A stretch of 64,000 nt of DNA from the NCBI RefSeq assembly GCF_029892045.1, contig NZ_CP120368.1:3039501-3103500 (forward strand), in the 5' to 3' direction. This DNA is from Sinorhizobium numidicum. Lineage in GTDB: Bacteria > Pseudomonadota > Alphaproteobacteria > Rhizobiales > Rhizobiaceae. Positions 36,557 through 44,589 of the stretch are shown here, piece after piece (position 1 is the first letter of the stretch; each line of letters starts with the position of its first letter). The notes under the pieces were generated by a model, which saw nothing but the letters and a program-made list of their open reading frames with translations, searched no databases and was not told the DNA's origin. A program made the translations under genes and the position numbers.

Positions 36557-38287
36557 TCATTGGTCGTCGACGCGGGCCGTTGCCACATTGATCCGGCGCA
36601 GGATGTGCTCCGAAATACCCCGCGCGATCTCCCGCTCGCCCATGATGATGAGGTCCGCGCCGAACTTCTTGAGGTAGTCCACTTCATCGTCGGAGTGGGC
36701 GCGGGCGATGATCTCAAGCCTGGGATTGACCGCGTGGGCGCGTTCGATGAGATTGCCACTCTCAAATGGATTTGGAATGGCGCTGATCAACCATCGAGCT
36801 GACGCGACGTTGGCCGCATCGAGTAGGCCCGGCTGGGCTGCGTTTCCCGCGATGACTTCCACGCCGCGGGCGCGGAGTTGATCTATCACCAGTTGCCGCT
36901 CCTCAATGACGAGGTAAGGCTGCCCTGCCTCTTCCAACGTCTTCGCAACCAGACTGCCGACCCGTCCATGGCCGACGAGCACAGCGTGGTCCGTTAGCCT
37001 GGTGATCGGCAGTTCAGGTCTTTCGGGGACTTCTGCCTCGCCTGTACCCGTCTCTCGCTCTCGTGCCCTTAGCCATGCCGTCAGCCGATTCAATCCCACG
37101 AGCAAAAACGGATTGACGAGGATCGACAGGATTGCTCCGGCAAGCACCAGATCACGCCCCGTTTCCGGGAGAAGACCGAGTTCGACACCCAGGCCCGCTA
37201 GGATGAAGGAGAACTCGCCGATCTGGGAGAGACCAAGACCGATTGTCAGGGCCACATGGGAGGGATAGCCAAACATCAATACGATTGATGATGCGGCCGC
37301 GGCGTTGCCAATGATGATCACCAGAAATGTCGCCCCGACGAGCAGAGGCTGCTCGACCAGGATCATCGGGTTGAACAGCATCCCGACCGAGACGAAGAAG
37401 AGGACGGCAAATGCATCGCGCAGCGGTAATGTTTCTTGAGCTGCCCTTTGGCTCAGCTGGGATTCGGCGAGGATCATCCCTGCGAAAAAGGCGCCGAGGG
37501 CGAACGACACGCCAAAGAGCTCGCTGGCTCCGAAAGCGACCCCAAGGGCCATCACCAGCACGGCCAAACGGAAGAGTTCTCGCGAACCCGTATGCGCGAC
37601 ATAGTGAAGAATGCTCGGGATGAGACGCCGGCCGACGATCACCATGGCCGCGAAGAAGGCTGCCAACTTGCCGAGCGTAAGCCCGAACGCCCCCCAGAAT
37701 GCAGGAAACTCAATGAACGCGAACAAGCCGCTGGCGTCGGCGCTCGCGCCGTCGATATCGCTGCCCTGCAACGCCGCGAAAACCGGCAACAGGACAAGCG
37801 CGAGGATCATGGCCAGATCCTCGACGATCAGCCAGCCAACGACGATGCGTCCGCCTTCCGTTTCGAGCTGCCGGCGTTCCTGCAGCGCCCGGAGAACAAC
37901 CACCGTACTCGCGACGGATAGTGCGAGCCCAAACACGACTCCGGCTCCAACAGGCCAGCCGATCGTCTGCGTCACGAGAAGGCCGAGCAATGTCACCAAG
38001 GTCATCTGGCCAACGGCGCCGGGAAGCGCGATCATCCTCACCGAGAGCAGATCGTTCAGCGAAAAATTCAGTCCTATGCCGAACATCAGCAGGATCACGC
38101 CGAGTTCGGCGAGTTGACGTGCCAGCGCTTGATCCGCAACGAAGCCGGGCGTGAAGGGGCCGATCACAACGCCCGCCACGAGATAGCCAACCAGCGGCGA
38201 CAGCCGAAGCCGGTTGGCCAAGGTCCCGAAGACGAAGGCAAGCCCGAGACCGGCAACAATGGTGGCAATAAGCGGCGCCTGCGGCAT
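36557..38287 (-). CDS. CPA2 cation:proton antiporter (YbaL/KefB-like)
   Basis: 576 residues: an Na/H-exchanger membrane domain of about 12 segments (1-390) and a C-terminal TrkA_N (RCK) NAD-binding domain with VGHGRVGSLVAKTLEEAG at about 441-458. The YbaL-like order is complete. Likely a potassium or monovalent cation/proton antiporter in the inner membrane, gated by nucleotide or thiol ligands; the ion is not determined by sequence. A small membrane ORF lies 3 bp upstream. Confidence 0.92.
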   Translation of the reverse strand: MPQAPLIATIVAGLGLAFVFGTLANRLRLSPLVGYLVAGVVIGPFTPGFVADQALARQLAELGVILLMFGIGLNFSLNDLLSVRMIALPGAVGQMTLVTLLGLLVTQTIGWPVGAGVVFGLALSVASTVVVLRALQERRQLETEGGRIVVGWLIVEDLAMILALVLLPVFAALQGSDIDGASADASGLFAFIEFPAFWGAFGLTLGKLAAFFAAMVIVGRRLIPSILHYVAHTGSRELFRLAVLVMALGVAFGASELFGVSFALGAFFAGMILAESQLSQRAAQETLPLRDAFAVLFFVSVGMLFNPMILVEQPLLVGATFLVIIIGNAAAASSIVLMFGYPSHVALTIGLGLSQIGEFSFILAGLGVELGLLPETGRDLVLAGAILSILVNPFLLVGLNRLTAWLRARERETGTGEAEVPERPELPITRLTDHAVLVGHGRVGSLVAKTLEEAGQPYLVIEERQLVIDQLRARGVEVIAGNAAQPGLLDAANVASARWLISAIPNPFESGNLIERAHAVNPRLEIIARAHSDDEVDYLKKFGADLIIMGEREIARGISEHILRRINVATARVDDQ

Positions 38288-38290
38288 CTT

Positions 38291-38557
38291 TCACTTCCGG
38301 TCTCCGGCTAGGCCGGCGCTTGGGTCACTGACCGCGATCGAGCATTGACGCAAGAAGAGCGCCAATAGGCTAGCCGAGATTAGAGCGCGGCTCCATCCGA
38401 TATCTCTGGCAAGGCGGTGAGAGCCTGCCTCGGCTTCGGAGCCAAGCAGCCACAGCATTAGGCAAGGCTTGAGCAGCAGCGTCAACAGCACAGTCACGGC
38501 AAGACCACCGGTGATCGCGTCGAGAGCACCCGTTGCTAAAGGAATGATCTCGACCAT
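38291..38557 (-). CDS. small two-helix membrane protein upstream of ybaL-type gene
   Basis: About 88 residues from an ATG at 38557: hydrophobic GGLAVTVLLTLLLKPCLMLWLL, a hydrophilic loop, then SRALISASLLALFLRQ. It ends 3 bp before the antiporter ATG, suggesting coupling. Its first codons overlap the truncated left edge of the adenine methylase pseudogene on the other strand, so it may itself be a trimmed remnant. No family recognised. Confidence 0.4.
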   Translation of the reverse strand: MVEIIPLATGALDAITGGLAVTVLLTLLLKPCLMLWLLGSEAEAGSHRLARDIGWSRALISASLLALFLRQCSIAVSDPSAGLAGDRK

Positions 38558-39259
38558 CCCGCAAGTCACCTATGCCGAATCCTTCGTCGGCATGGGCGGC
38601 GTGTTTTTCCGGCGCACGGCTGTGCCGAAGAGCGAGGTTATCAACGATCGGAACGGCGAGGTCGTGCACCTCTTCCGCATCCTGCAGCGGCACTATCCGC
38701 AGTTTATGGACACGCTCAAATTTCAGATCACAGCCGGCGTGAGTTCGAGCGGCTCAAGGCGTGCGACCCCGCAACGCTGACCGATCTGGAGCGCGCCGCG
38801 CGCTTCCTCTAGCTGCAGAAGCTCGCCTTCGGCGGCAAGGTGAAAGGCCAGAACTTCGGTATTGGCCTTGGCCGATCGGCGCGGTTCAATCTAACGCGCT
38901 TGGCGCCGATCCTCGAGGACGTTCACGAGCGCCTCGCCGGCGTCGTACTGGGGAACCTGGACTGGTCGGATTTCATTGACCGCTACGACCGGTCGAGCAC
39001 GCTCTTCTACCTCGACCCGCCGTATTTCGGCAGCGAGGATGACTATGGCAAAGCCCTATTTGGCCGCGACCAGTTCGCCGCCATGGCGGAGCGTTTGAAG
39101 CGGCTTCAAGGACGCTTCATCCTGTTCGATAAACGACGTTCCGGAGATCCGCGAGACGTTCGCAGAATTCGCCTTTCACTAGGCAGCGCTGACCTATTCG
39201 GTCGGCGGCGGGAAAGGGACGTCCGCGCGGGAGCTCATAATCACAATCAACATGGGTAA
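38547..39259 (+). pseudogene. decayed phage N6-adenine DNA methylase (Dam-like)
   Basis: Pieces of a phage D12-class adenine methyltransferase: YAESFVGMGGVFFRR (SAM-binding FxGxG), then TLFYLDPPYFGSEDDYG carrying the catalytic DPPY, and YSVGGGKGTSARELIIT near the end. The pieces are spread over frames: a shift near 38740, an in-frame TAG at 38811 (ARFL-stop-LQKLAFGG), and another shift near 39125. The first 30 or so residues are missing. It cannot make an active enzyme. Confidence 0.85.
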
Positions 39260-39335
39260 CCGGTAGCGCTAGCTACCACCTGGGATATTGTCCATCTTTA
39301 TCGTGCAGATTCGCGGCTGAGTTGGACATTTCTCT

Positions 39336-41135
39336 ATGAAGACCCCTGCTATCTCGAAATTGTTGATTGTTGCAGATGATGCAAAGCTCGCGGCGCAGGC
39401 TTCATGCCGGTTTTCTAGCTCTGGGCAATACCTTCCGATCGTGGATGGTCCTCGGATGTCGCGGCCTGACTGGCCGGATGAAGTTTTGCGCCGCAGCAAC
39501 GTGGCTGCCAGAATAAGGCCGGAACAAATTTTGTTTGCCGGAGTCTCGGACACTGGCTGTGAGGCGATGTGCTCGCAGCTGCCCAGATCGAGGATAGAGC
39601 GAGTTTCAACGAGTTCGGACTTGCCGCCGTTTTCATCCAATCGGCCGCCCTTGAGATGGGGTCGGAATAGAATTGGACTTGGGCTGCTCACTGCTCTACG
39701 GGCGAAGACTGAAATTTTCTTCGACGACACTGAGTCTCCCCTGATCCCAGTTCCCTCTAAATCGGGTCATCTCGTCGTTTGCGAGGCAGGCGAAGAGCTT
39801 GAGCTCGAGAGTGTGATCGCTGCAAACTACGCATTCTCGCTGCAAGCGGGTATGGCAATGATCCCACATGTACCGCAAACAGCTAGCGAGCGCATTTTGG
39901 AGCGGTTTTATAGTGTGTACGATGACCTTTCGACGTCGGCGACTAAAGCACTTGAGGAACTGCGCGCAGAACTCCGCGCCCTTTGCGCGGGGGTCGAAAT
40001 CCCACCTCACGGATCGATCACGTTTGTAAGCCGGCGTCTGCCATTCGGCTTCGCATTTCCGGAAGTCCCTTCCACTCACCTCTTTATCTACCCTGATCTC
40101 GGTACGTCGGTCGTGAACGGCTTCACATTCGAAGAGACCGAGCGAGCAACGAAGGTCGCGGTCGTTGTCGATCCCGGCCAAGCGGAAGCGCCTGAAATTG
40201 AGGCTGCCGCCCACTTGTTGGCCTCGAAGGGAACGTTTGTTCGTGGATACTCGGATGCAGGAGCGAGCGTTCGTGCGATATCCGAAATGATTGAGCACTT
40301 TCCCTACGACTTGCTGATTGTAGCGACGCATTGCGGAGATGTTCCGGGTCACCGCTGGACTTATGAATTTACTGACTCGGAAGGCATCGATCGAGAGTTG
40401 GTGGTTGATATCGCGTTGGGTATCGCAAGCACCGATGACCCCGACCTGCTGCGGTTAACACGATTCGTACGCTTCCACTCTCTAGATCGTGTAGACTGGA
40501 ATGACCCCGCCAAAAAGGAAAAGCTGTACGTCGGAACTGCAATCAAGGACTACGCCGAGTGGGTCCATGAACAGGAGCCCGTTTACAAGGACCAAGTCGA
40601 AAGAGTGATCGGTTCTGCGGCCCTCAGGATGTACGACCACAACATAATTCCTATCCCAAGGTCGCTCGCATCCGGCAGAACGCCCGTGGTGATAAACAAT
40701 GCCTGTGTGTCTTGGCATGAGCTTGCGGCTCGGTTTCTGTTCGCAAACGCTCGTGCGTACATTGGTTCACTTTTTCCGATCAGCACGTCGGAGGCGCACG
40801 ACGTCGTCTTGAGCCTTCTCGGAAAACATATCGAGAAGCCCTTAGCGCATGCATTGTGGGCATCGCAGCGTGGGGTTTACGGCGAGAGTGTGCGCCGACC
40901 ATATGTCGTCAGTGGAGTCTATCCGCAGCGCCTCTATCCCTCTTGGATCGACGCTCCCCGCCACATCGTCGCTTGCTTGTCTGAAGCGCGACAGAGATGG
41001 CACGCCTTTTTCAACGGTAAGCAACGTTTAAAAGGGCCATCAAAAACGGTCAAAGTGAGCAAAGATGAGGCCGCCATCTTGGCTTATTTCGACCGAGAGA
41101 TCGCATCGATTCGTTCGAGATACGGGCTGAAATGA
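39336..41135 (+). CDS. CHAT-like (caspase-fold) peptidase domain protein, unassigned
   Basis: 599 residues. The C-terminal half has the features of a CHAT peptidase: DLLIVATHCGDVPG with His332 as the candidate base, VVINNACVSWHELAARFLFA with Cys457 as the nucleophile, then ARAYIGSLFPISTSEAHDVV and PLAHALWASQRGVYG, the usual 'GS-L-P, A-ALW-AQ' run. The 125 residues between His and Cys are more than usual. Residues 1-240 match nothing I know. No signal or membrane segment. It has lower GC than neighbours and sits between a dead phage gene and a mobile-element remnant, so lateral origin and a defence or death role are inferred. No partner gene is adjacent. Confidence 0.7.
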   Translation: MKTPAISKLLIVADDAKLAAQASCRFSSSGQYLPIVDGPRMSRPDWPDEVLRRSNVAARIRPEQILFAGVSDTGCEAMCSQLPRSRIERVSTSSDLPPFSSNRPPLRWGRNRIGLGLLTALRAKTEIFFDDTESPLIPVPSKSGHLVVCEAGEELELESVIAANYAFSLQAGMAMIPHVPQTASERILERFYSVYDDLSTSATKALEELRAELRALCAGVEIPPHGSITFVSRRLPFGFAFPEVPSTHLFIYPDLGTSVVNGFTFEETERATKVAVVVDPGQAEAPEIEAAAHLLASKGTFVRGYSDAGASVRAISEMIEHFPYDLLIVATHCGDVPGHRWTYEFTDSEGIDRELVVDIALGIASTDDPDLLRLTRFVRFHSLDRVDWNDPAKKEKLYVGTAIKDYAEWVHEQEPVYKDQVERVIGSAALRMYDHNIIPIPRSLASGRTPVVINNACVSWHELAARFLFANARAYIGSLFPISTSEAHDVVLSLLGKHIEKPLAHALWASQRGVYGESVRRPYVVSGVYPQRLYPSWIDAPRHIVACLSEARQRWHAFFNGKQRLKGPSKTVKVSKDEAAILAYFDREIASIRSRYGLK

Positions 41136-41200
41136 ATGCTGAATACGGCCTGAGCACTCTCAGCCTGAGATGTGAGCCGCCGCGCCAAATCGCGTCGATT

Positions 41201-41247
41201 TCCCGGTCCTGGCGGTCAACTTTCCGGGAAGTCGCGGCGAGCTACAC
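41201..41247 (+). repeat. direct repeat A flanking a DUF3606 gene
   Basis: About 47 bp (CCGGTCCTGGCGGTCAACTT, then CCGGGAAGTCGCGGCGAGCTACAC) that recurs at 41570-41617 with roughly nine differences. Perhaps a terminal piece of an old insertion element; no transposase remains. Confidence 0.6.
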
Positions 41248-41320
41248 CCTTGAAATTGGCTAGTTGCTACTCGCGCCTAGCCCTCTACCTTTCAGAGAAG
41301 AGGAGGATGGAGGCAAAGCC

Positions 41321-41503
41321 ATGGCAGACGATCTGCAGAAGCGAGGGCGGGACAGCGAGCGCGTGTCTGTGCAGGACCACGAGATCGACTACTTGATGAG
41401 AACCACCAATGCGCCGAGGCAAAAGGTGCTGGAGGCCATTCGCGAGGTCGGTCCTGATCGCAAGAAGGTACTCCTATATCTCCTGAAAGACAGCAGCAGC
41501 TAA
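41321..41503 (+). CDS. DUF3606 domain protein, copy 1
   Basis: 60-residue protein starting MADDLQKRGRDSERVSVQDH, then EIDYLMRTTNAPRQKVLEAIREVG, the DUF3606 helix pair, ending in basic/hydrophobic KKVLLYLLKD. Small and soluble; no function known. AGGAGG 20 bp upstream; the nearest ribosome site is AGGCAAAG. A paralogue lies at 50232-50405 on the other strand. Bracketed by the direct repeats at 41201 and 41570. Confidence 0.78.
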   Translation: MADDLQKRGRDSERVSVQDHEIDYLMRTTNAPRQKVLEAIREVGPDRKKVLLYLLKDSSS

Positions 41504-41569
41504 AGATCCAATGGCGAAGTCGTTCTAAGAGCAGCCTGCCACTTTTCTCAGAGAACTGGAAAAGCAGTT

Positions 41570-41639
41570 TTTCCGGTGCTCGCCGTCAAAATTCCGGAAA
41601 TTCGCGGCGAGCTACACGGAAAGTCGCGGCGCGCTACAG
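41570..41639 (+). repeat. direct repeat B plus half-copy
   Basis: TTCCGGTGCTCGCCGTCAAA, then TTCCGGAAATTCGCGGCGAGCTACAC matches repeat A at 41201. Directly after it comes a second partial copy, AAAGTCGCGGCGCGCTACA (41620-41638). Same orientation as A, 369 bp away. Confidence 0.6.
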
Positions 41640-41872
41640 CGGCGCTACATGCGCACTGTAAAATGCTGAAAATAGTGATGAACTTTGGTAGCGGAGGTCC
41701 GTTCTTGTCATAATAGCCGAACGGAGACCCCTGATATCATTGACCTTGGCACTTGGCAGGAAGCGCTCTTAAGCGCAATTCAGTCTTACAGGGATGGATG
41801 AACCCAAAAACGCGAGGTAGATCGAAGGAATGGGTGCGTGATAGCCTTTGCCGCCGCTTTCGAGGGGCGGCC
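41640..41872. other. stretch with no supported gene
   Basis: No convincing frame, RNA or repeat is seen between repeat B and the end of the HNH gene. Confidence 0.5.
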
Positions 41873-42184
41873 TCACTGTGCTGCCCTTATGACAGGATTC
41901 GCTCTGGGGTACTCGTGGATCTCACCTCGCTTGAGCGATCGGTAGGTCAACCAATCAAGCTCTTGCCGACCGTCATTGCACTTCTTGCACGACATGGCGA
42001 TATTCGAAGGATGATCCGTACCGCCATCGGCTAGCCGTTCTAGGTGCTCGATCGTGGCGGCATCTGGCCTCTGCTGATCGCGCCAGCGGTAGGACAGAAT
42101 GACGTGCTGGTCACAGTAACAGCATTTGCCGCCCTGCTTTTCGAAGAGCTTTAGGATGAGTTGTCGTTTGATAGCCGTCTTCAT
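41873..42184 (-). CDS. HNH endonuclease family protein
   Basis: 103 residues from ATG at 42184 (MKTAIKRQL). A zinc-bound HNH fold is indicated by CCYCD (residues about 21-25), the ATIEHLERLADGGTDHPSNI segment with the catalytic His, and MSCKKCND. The pattern is C-x2-C ... H ... N ... C-x2-C. It could be a free-standing nuclease in a mobile element or a phage terminase-associated HNH. Minus strand, next to the tRNA gene. Confidence 0.8.
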   Translation of the reverse strand: MKTAIKRQLILKLFEKQGGKCCYCDQHVILSYRWRDQQRPDAATIEHLERLADGGTDHPSNIAMSCKKCNDGRQELDWLTYRSLKRGEIHEYPRANPVIRAAQ

Positions 42185-42301
42185 CCCGGCAAAGTAGCAT
42201 CCACAAACCAAAGGGGCCACCCGCCGTGAAGCGGATGGCCTAGTGGGTGGCAGCGCGCCGCGCATGGAGGGGCGGTGGTGTCGCGCTCGCCTGTGGTGAT
42301 T

Positions 42302-42378
42302 TGGAGGCCCCTGCAGGGCTCGAACCTGCGACCTAGTGCTTAGAAGGCACTTGCTCTATCCAGCTGAGCTAAGGGGCC
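42302..42378 (-). tRNA. tRNA-Arg (anticodon UCU)
   Basis: Minus-strand cloverleaf GGCCCCTTAGCTCAGCTGGA...GGTTCGAGCCCTGCAGGGGCC, with encoded CCA at 42304-42302. The anticodon loop CTTCTAA gives anticodon UCU (reads AGA). Acceptor stem 7 bp, T-arm GGTTCGAGCCC. It lies at the left edge of the prophage-like region and could be an integration site. Confidence 0.95.
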
Positions 42379-42386
42379 GGAAACTC

Positions 42387-42773
42387 TCAGTTTGCCGCAG
42401 ACTTCGGCGGTAGTAGATAGTAATTCAATCGCGTCGCCTGCATGTCGACCTGATGCAGCATTCGCAGACCTTCAGCGGCGTCACGGAGCAGCTTATCCAT
42501 TTTGTTGATGATCTCTTCGGCGCCTTCCTCGTCGCAGCAGAGATCATAGACGTAATTCGTCAGAAGGTGATTCACGCAGCCCAGCCGGTGCAGCACGTTC
42601 TCGATGTCCATTGGCGCGATGTCGACGGCCTTCTCCAAGATCGCGTCTGTCGTCGCGTATCCAATTTCCACCGTAGCTTGATCTCTCCGTTCATCGGCCG
42701 CATCGATCATCGCGACTGTCGATCTGAAGAGAGGGTAAAGGTCTGGTTGGCTGTTTAAGGGTTCATTAATCAT
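42387..42773 (-). CDS. hypothetical protein
   Basis: 128 soluble, largely helical residues rich in Asp and Glu (DAADERRDQATVEIGYATTD, EEGAEEIINKMDKLLRDAAEG). No domain recognised. It is divergent from the XRE repressor gene and shares its operator region, so the repressor probably controls it. Its AT-poor, phage-like setting suggests an early phage gene. Confidence 0.6.
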   Translation of the reverse strand: MINEPLNSQPDLYPLFRSTVAMIDAADERRDQATVEIGYATTDAILEKAVDIAPMDIENVLHRLGCVNHLLTNYVYDLCCDEEGAEEIINKMDKLLRDAAEGLRMLHQVDMQATRLNYYLLPPKSAAN

Positions 42774-42807
42774 GTGGGCTGCTCCTCGTTGCGCCTGCCG
42801 TTCAATG

Positions 42808-42824
42808 TGATACTATTCGTATCA
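42808..42824. promoter_or_regulatory. operator 1 for the XRE repressor
   Basis: Perfect dyad TGATAC-TATTC-GTATCA, 14 bp before the repressor start. The core ATAC-N5-GTAT is repeated in operator 2. Confidence 0.65.
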
Positions 42825-42838
42825 ATAGGGAGTAACCC

Positions 42839-43105
42839 ATGTCAATACTAAAAGTATCAGTTCGGCAAGTTAAAGCTGCCAGAGCCATGCTCGACTGGTC
42901 TCAAGCCGAGCTAGCGGAGAGATCCGGCGTATCCGAGCCAACGATAAAGAGGCTTGAAGCCTCCGACGGGGAGCTAGGTGGGCGAACAGACACTGCCCAA
43001 AGGATAGTCGGCACACTCGAATCCGCCGGCGTGCTGTTCCTCGATGGCCCCTACTCCGGCGATGGCGGCCCCGGCGTCCGCCTTCGCTCAGTAGATCGCG
43101 CATGA
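42839..43105 (+). CDS. XRE-family HTH regulator (phage repressor-like)
   Basis: 88 residues. The HTH spans about residues 9-45: QVKAARAMLDWSQAELAERS, then GVSEPTIKRLEASDGEL. The C-terminal end (VLFLDGPYSGDGGPGVRLR) is the short tail common in rhizobial small XRE proteins. It overlaps operator 2 at its start and follows operator 1, so it most likely represses itself and the divergent gene. Confidence 0.85.
   Translation: MSILKVSVRQVKAARAMLDWSQAELAERSGVSEPTIKRLEASDGELGGRTDTAQRIVGTLESAGVLFLDGPYSGDGGPGVRLRSVDRA
42843..42859. promoter_or_regulatory. operator 2, inside the start of the XRE gene
   Basis: CAATAC-TAAAA-GTATCA: the same ATAC-N5-GTAT layout as operator 1, 35 bp further on, covering codons 2-7 of the repressor gene. 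Confidence 0.55.
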
Positions 43106-43245
43106 AGTGGCTAGTGGCCGCAGCTACCGCGATCGCAGTCCTGCTTCTGTTTTTGCTGATTTCGGGCATTGCCGACATCCCGTGCCAAGCAGGCAGTTGG
43201 CATCCAGGCAAATACACCTGCACACATACAGGAGTGACGTCATGA
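43102..43245 (+). CDS. 47-residue membrane protein
   Basis: Starts MKWLVAAATAIAVLLLFLLI: one N-terminal hydrophobic segment, then a short tail with three cysteines (DIPCQAG, YTCTHTG). ATG overlaps the end of the XRE gene by 4 bp, suggesting coupling. Could be a small membrane or secreted peptide; unknown. Confidence 0.55.
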   Translation: MKWLVAAATAIAVLLLFLLISGIADIPCQAGSWHPGKYTCTHTGVTS

Positions 43246-43292
43246 CAGTGAGAAGCGCTCGCCCGCCTCGTCTATGGGTGCTATAAAGCTGG

Positions 43293-43556
43293 ATGCCCAA
43301 AGACGAACAGCAATATGAGTTTTCAGAATTTTCCGGCGAGTTCGTCGACGACGAGGGATCAGTTTTTCTGCGCATCTACCGGCCTGCCGGCACCAACCTC
43401 GATTGGATGCTTGAGGTGCTCGACGAGGAAGAAAACACGACCGTCTGGGACGGCACCTTCGATACAGACCGAGACGCGTTCGAAGAGTTTTTAGCGACCG
43501 TTGAGCGAGACGGCATCCGCACCTTCTCGGATCAGCCGGTGCAAAAGCTGCATTGA
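43293..43556 (+). CDS. hypothetical acidic protein
   Basis: 87 residues, very acidic (many E/D, for example EFSGEFVDDEGSVFLRIYRP and LEVLDEEENTTVWDGTFDTD). No domain recognised; likely soluble. Acidic, DNA-mimic-like composition is notable for phage-borne genes, but that role is inference. Spacing suggests it is separate from the overlapping chain downstream. Confidence 0.6.
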   Translation: MPKDEQQYEFSEFSGEFVDDEGSVFLRIYRPAGTNLDWMLEVLDEEENTTVWDGTFDTDRDAFEEFLATVERDGIRTFSDQPVQKLH

Positions 43557-43709
43557 CGCTTGACCGCGAGATTTCGCGCAAATAGCTTCCAATTCGCGGT
43601 CTACCAAACCGCAATGTCGTTCGCGGCGCACCACCACTAAGAGGAGACGACAAGAACGCGGTCGGCATCCGTGCCGGCGGCAATCGTCGTAACTCTATTG
43701 GAGGTGCTT

Positions 43710-44000
43710 ATGCAGCCAACGATTCCCCTTGATGCCATCTATACCGCCACGGAAGCTGCCGAGCGGCTGCGTGTGACGCGGCGGACGATCATCAAGCTTG
43801 GTCGCGATCTCGGCGCATGCTCGAAAATTAGTGACGAGTATCTATTCAGTGAGAAGGACCTGCTGGACATTTGGCAGGCGCAGCGGGCGATGCCGACTAG
43901 CTCCCAAGGGCGTGCGGTGAATGTGAAAGCCTTCCTGTCTGATCTGCGGCTTCAGCGATCCTTAGTGTCACTGACCCAGAAGAAACGACGCCGGCCATGA
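43710..44000 (+). CDS. HTH (MerR/excisionase-like) protein 1
   Basis: 96 residues. YTATEAAERLRVTRRTIIKL near residues 11-30 is a helix-turn-helix of the HTH_17 (excisionase/MerR-like) type. GGAGGTGCTT before the ATG. First gene of a tightly overlapping chain of four; the next starts 4 bp inside it. Confidence 0.65.
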   Translation: MQPTIPLDAIYTATEAAERLRVTRRTIIKLGRDLGACSKISDEYLFSEKDLLDIWQAQRAMPTSSQGRAVNVKAFLSDLRLQRSLVSLTQKKRRRP

Positions 44001-44293
44001 GCGTCGATGACTTTCTGGATGGCCTCCTCACACCAGAAGAAATCGCGCGCCGTATCACTGCGTCGAGCGGCGTGCATATGACGGCTCGCACGGTGTGGGA
44101 GAAGGCAAAAAGATTAGGCGTGGCCAAGAAGATTGGCAGGTCGCCGCTTATCCACCTCTCCGACGTTCCGCGGTTGCTCGAGGTGGAGAAACACATTCGA
44201 TTGCCCGCCTATAGATCCGACTTCGATCCAATTGCCAGCAACAGCAGAAAGCGAGCTCTCGCGGCGCTTCGAAAGAAACGGCTCCAGCGATGA
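43997..44293 (+). CDS. HTH-like protein 2
   Basis: 98 basic residues. LTPEEIARRITASSGVHMTA, then VWEKAKRLGVAKKIGRSPLIHL fits a DNA-binding winged or HTH_17-like fold. Overlaps neighbours by 4 bp on both sides. Likely a phage or element regulatory protein; identity not certain. Confidence 0.6.
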   Translation: MSVDDFLDGLLTPEEIARRITASSGVHMTARTVWEKAKRLGVAKKIGRSPLIHLSDVPRLLEVEKHIRLPAYRSDFDPIASNSRKRALAALRKKRLQR

Positions 44294-44589
44294 CCATCGA
44301 TCCTCTTTCTCAACTCCCCCTGTTCGCCACAGACCAGCAATTAGCTGTGGTGATCGTCGGCAAGGATCGCGCTTCGATGTGGATGAAGGCAGTCATCCCT
44401 CAACTGGAGCGAAAGGGCTTTCCGCGGATCGATCCGCTGCATGACGGGCGGCCAGTGCCGCTCGTGAGGAAGTTCTACGATGGGTATTTCGGAATAACGG
44501 CTGGCTTGGCCGCAGCCGCGCCCGACGGGAAGGAGGATTGGAGCGTTTGGAATTCTCGGCGCCGTGTTAGGAGATCTGGTGATGAATGA
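44290..44589 (+). CDS. hypothetical protein in excisionase-like chain
   Basis: 99 residues, no domain I can name. VVIVGKDRASMWMKAVIPQL then LVRKFYDGYFGITAGLAAAA; its basic C-terminus is NSRRRVRRSGDE. Overlaps the HTH genes on both sides (4 bp and 8 bp), so it belongs to the same transcript. Confidence 0.6.
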   Translation: MTIDPLSQLPLFATDQQLAVVIVGKDRASMWMKAVIPQLERKGFPRIDPLHDGRPVPLVRKFYDGYFGITAGLAAAAPDGKEDWSVWNSRRRVRRSGDE

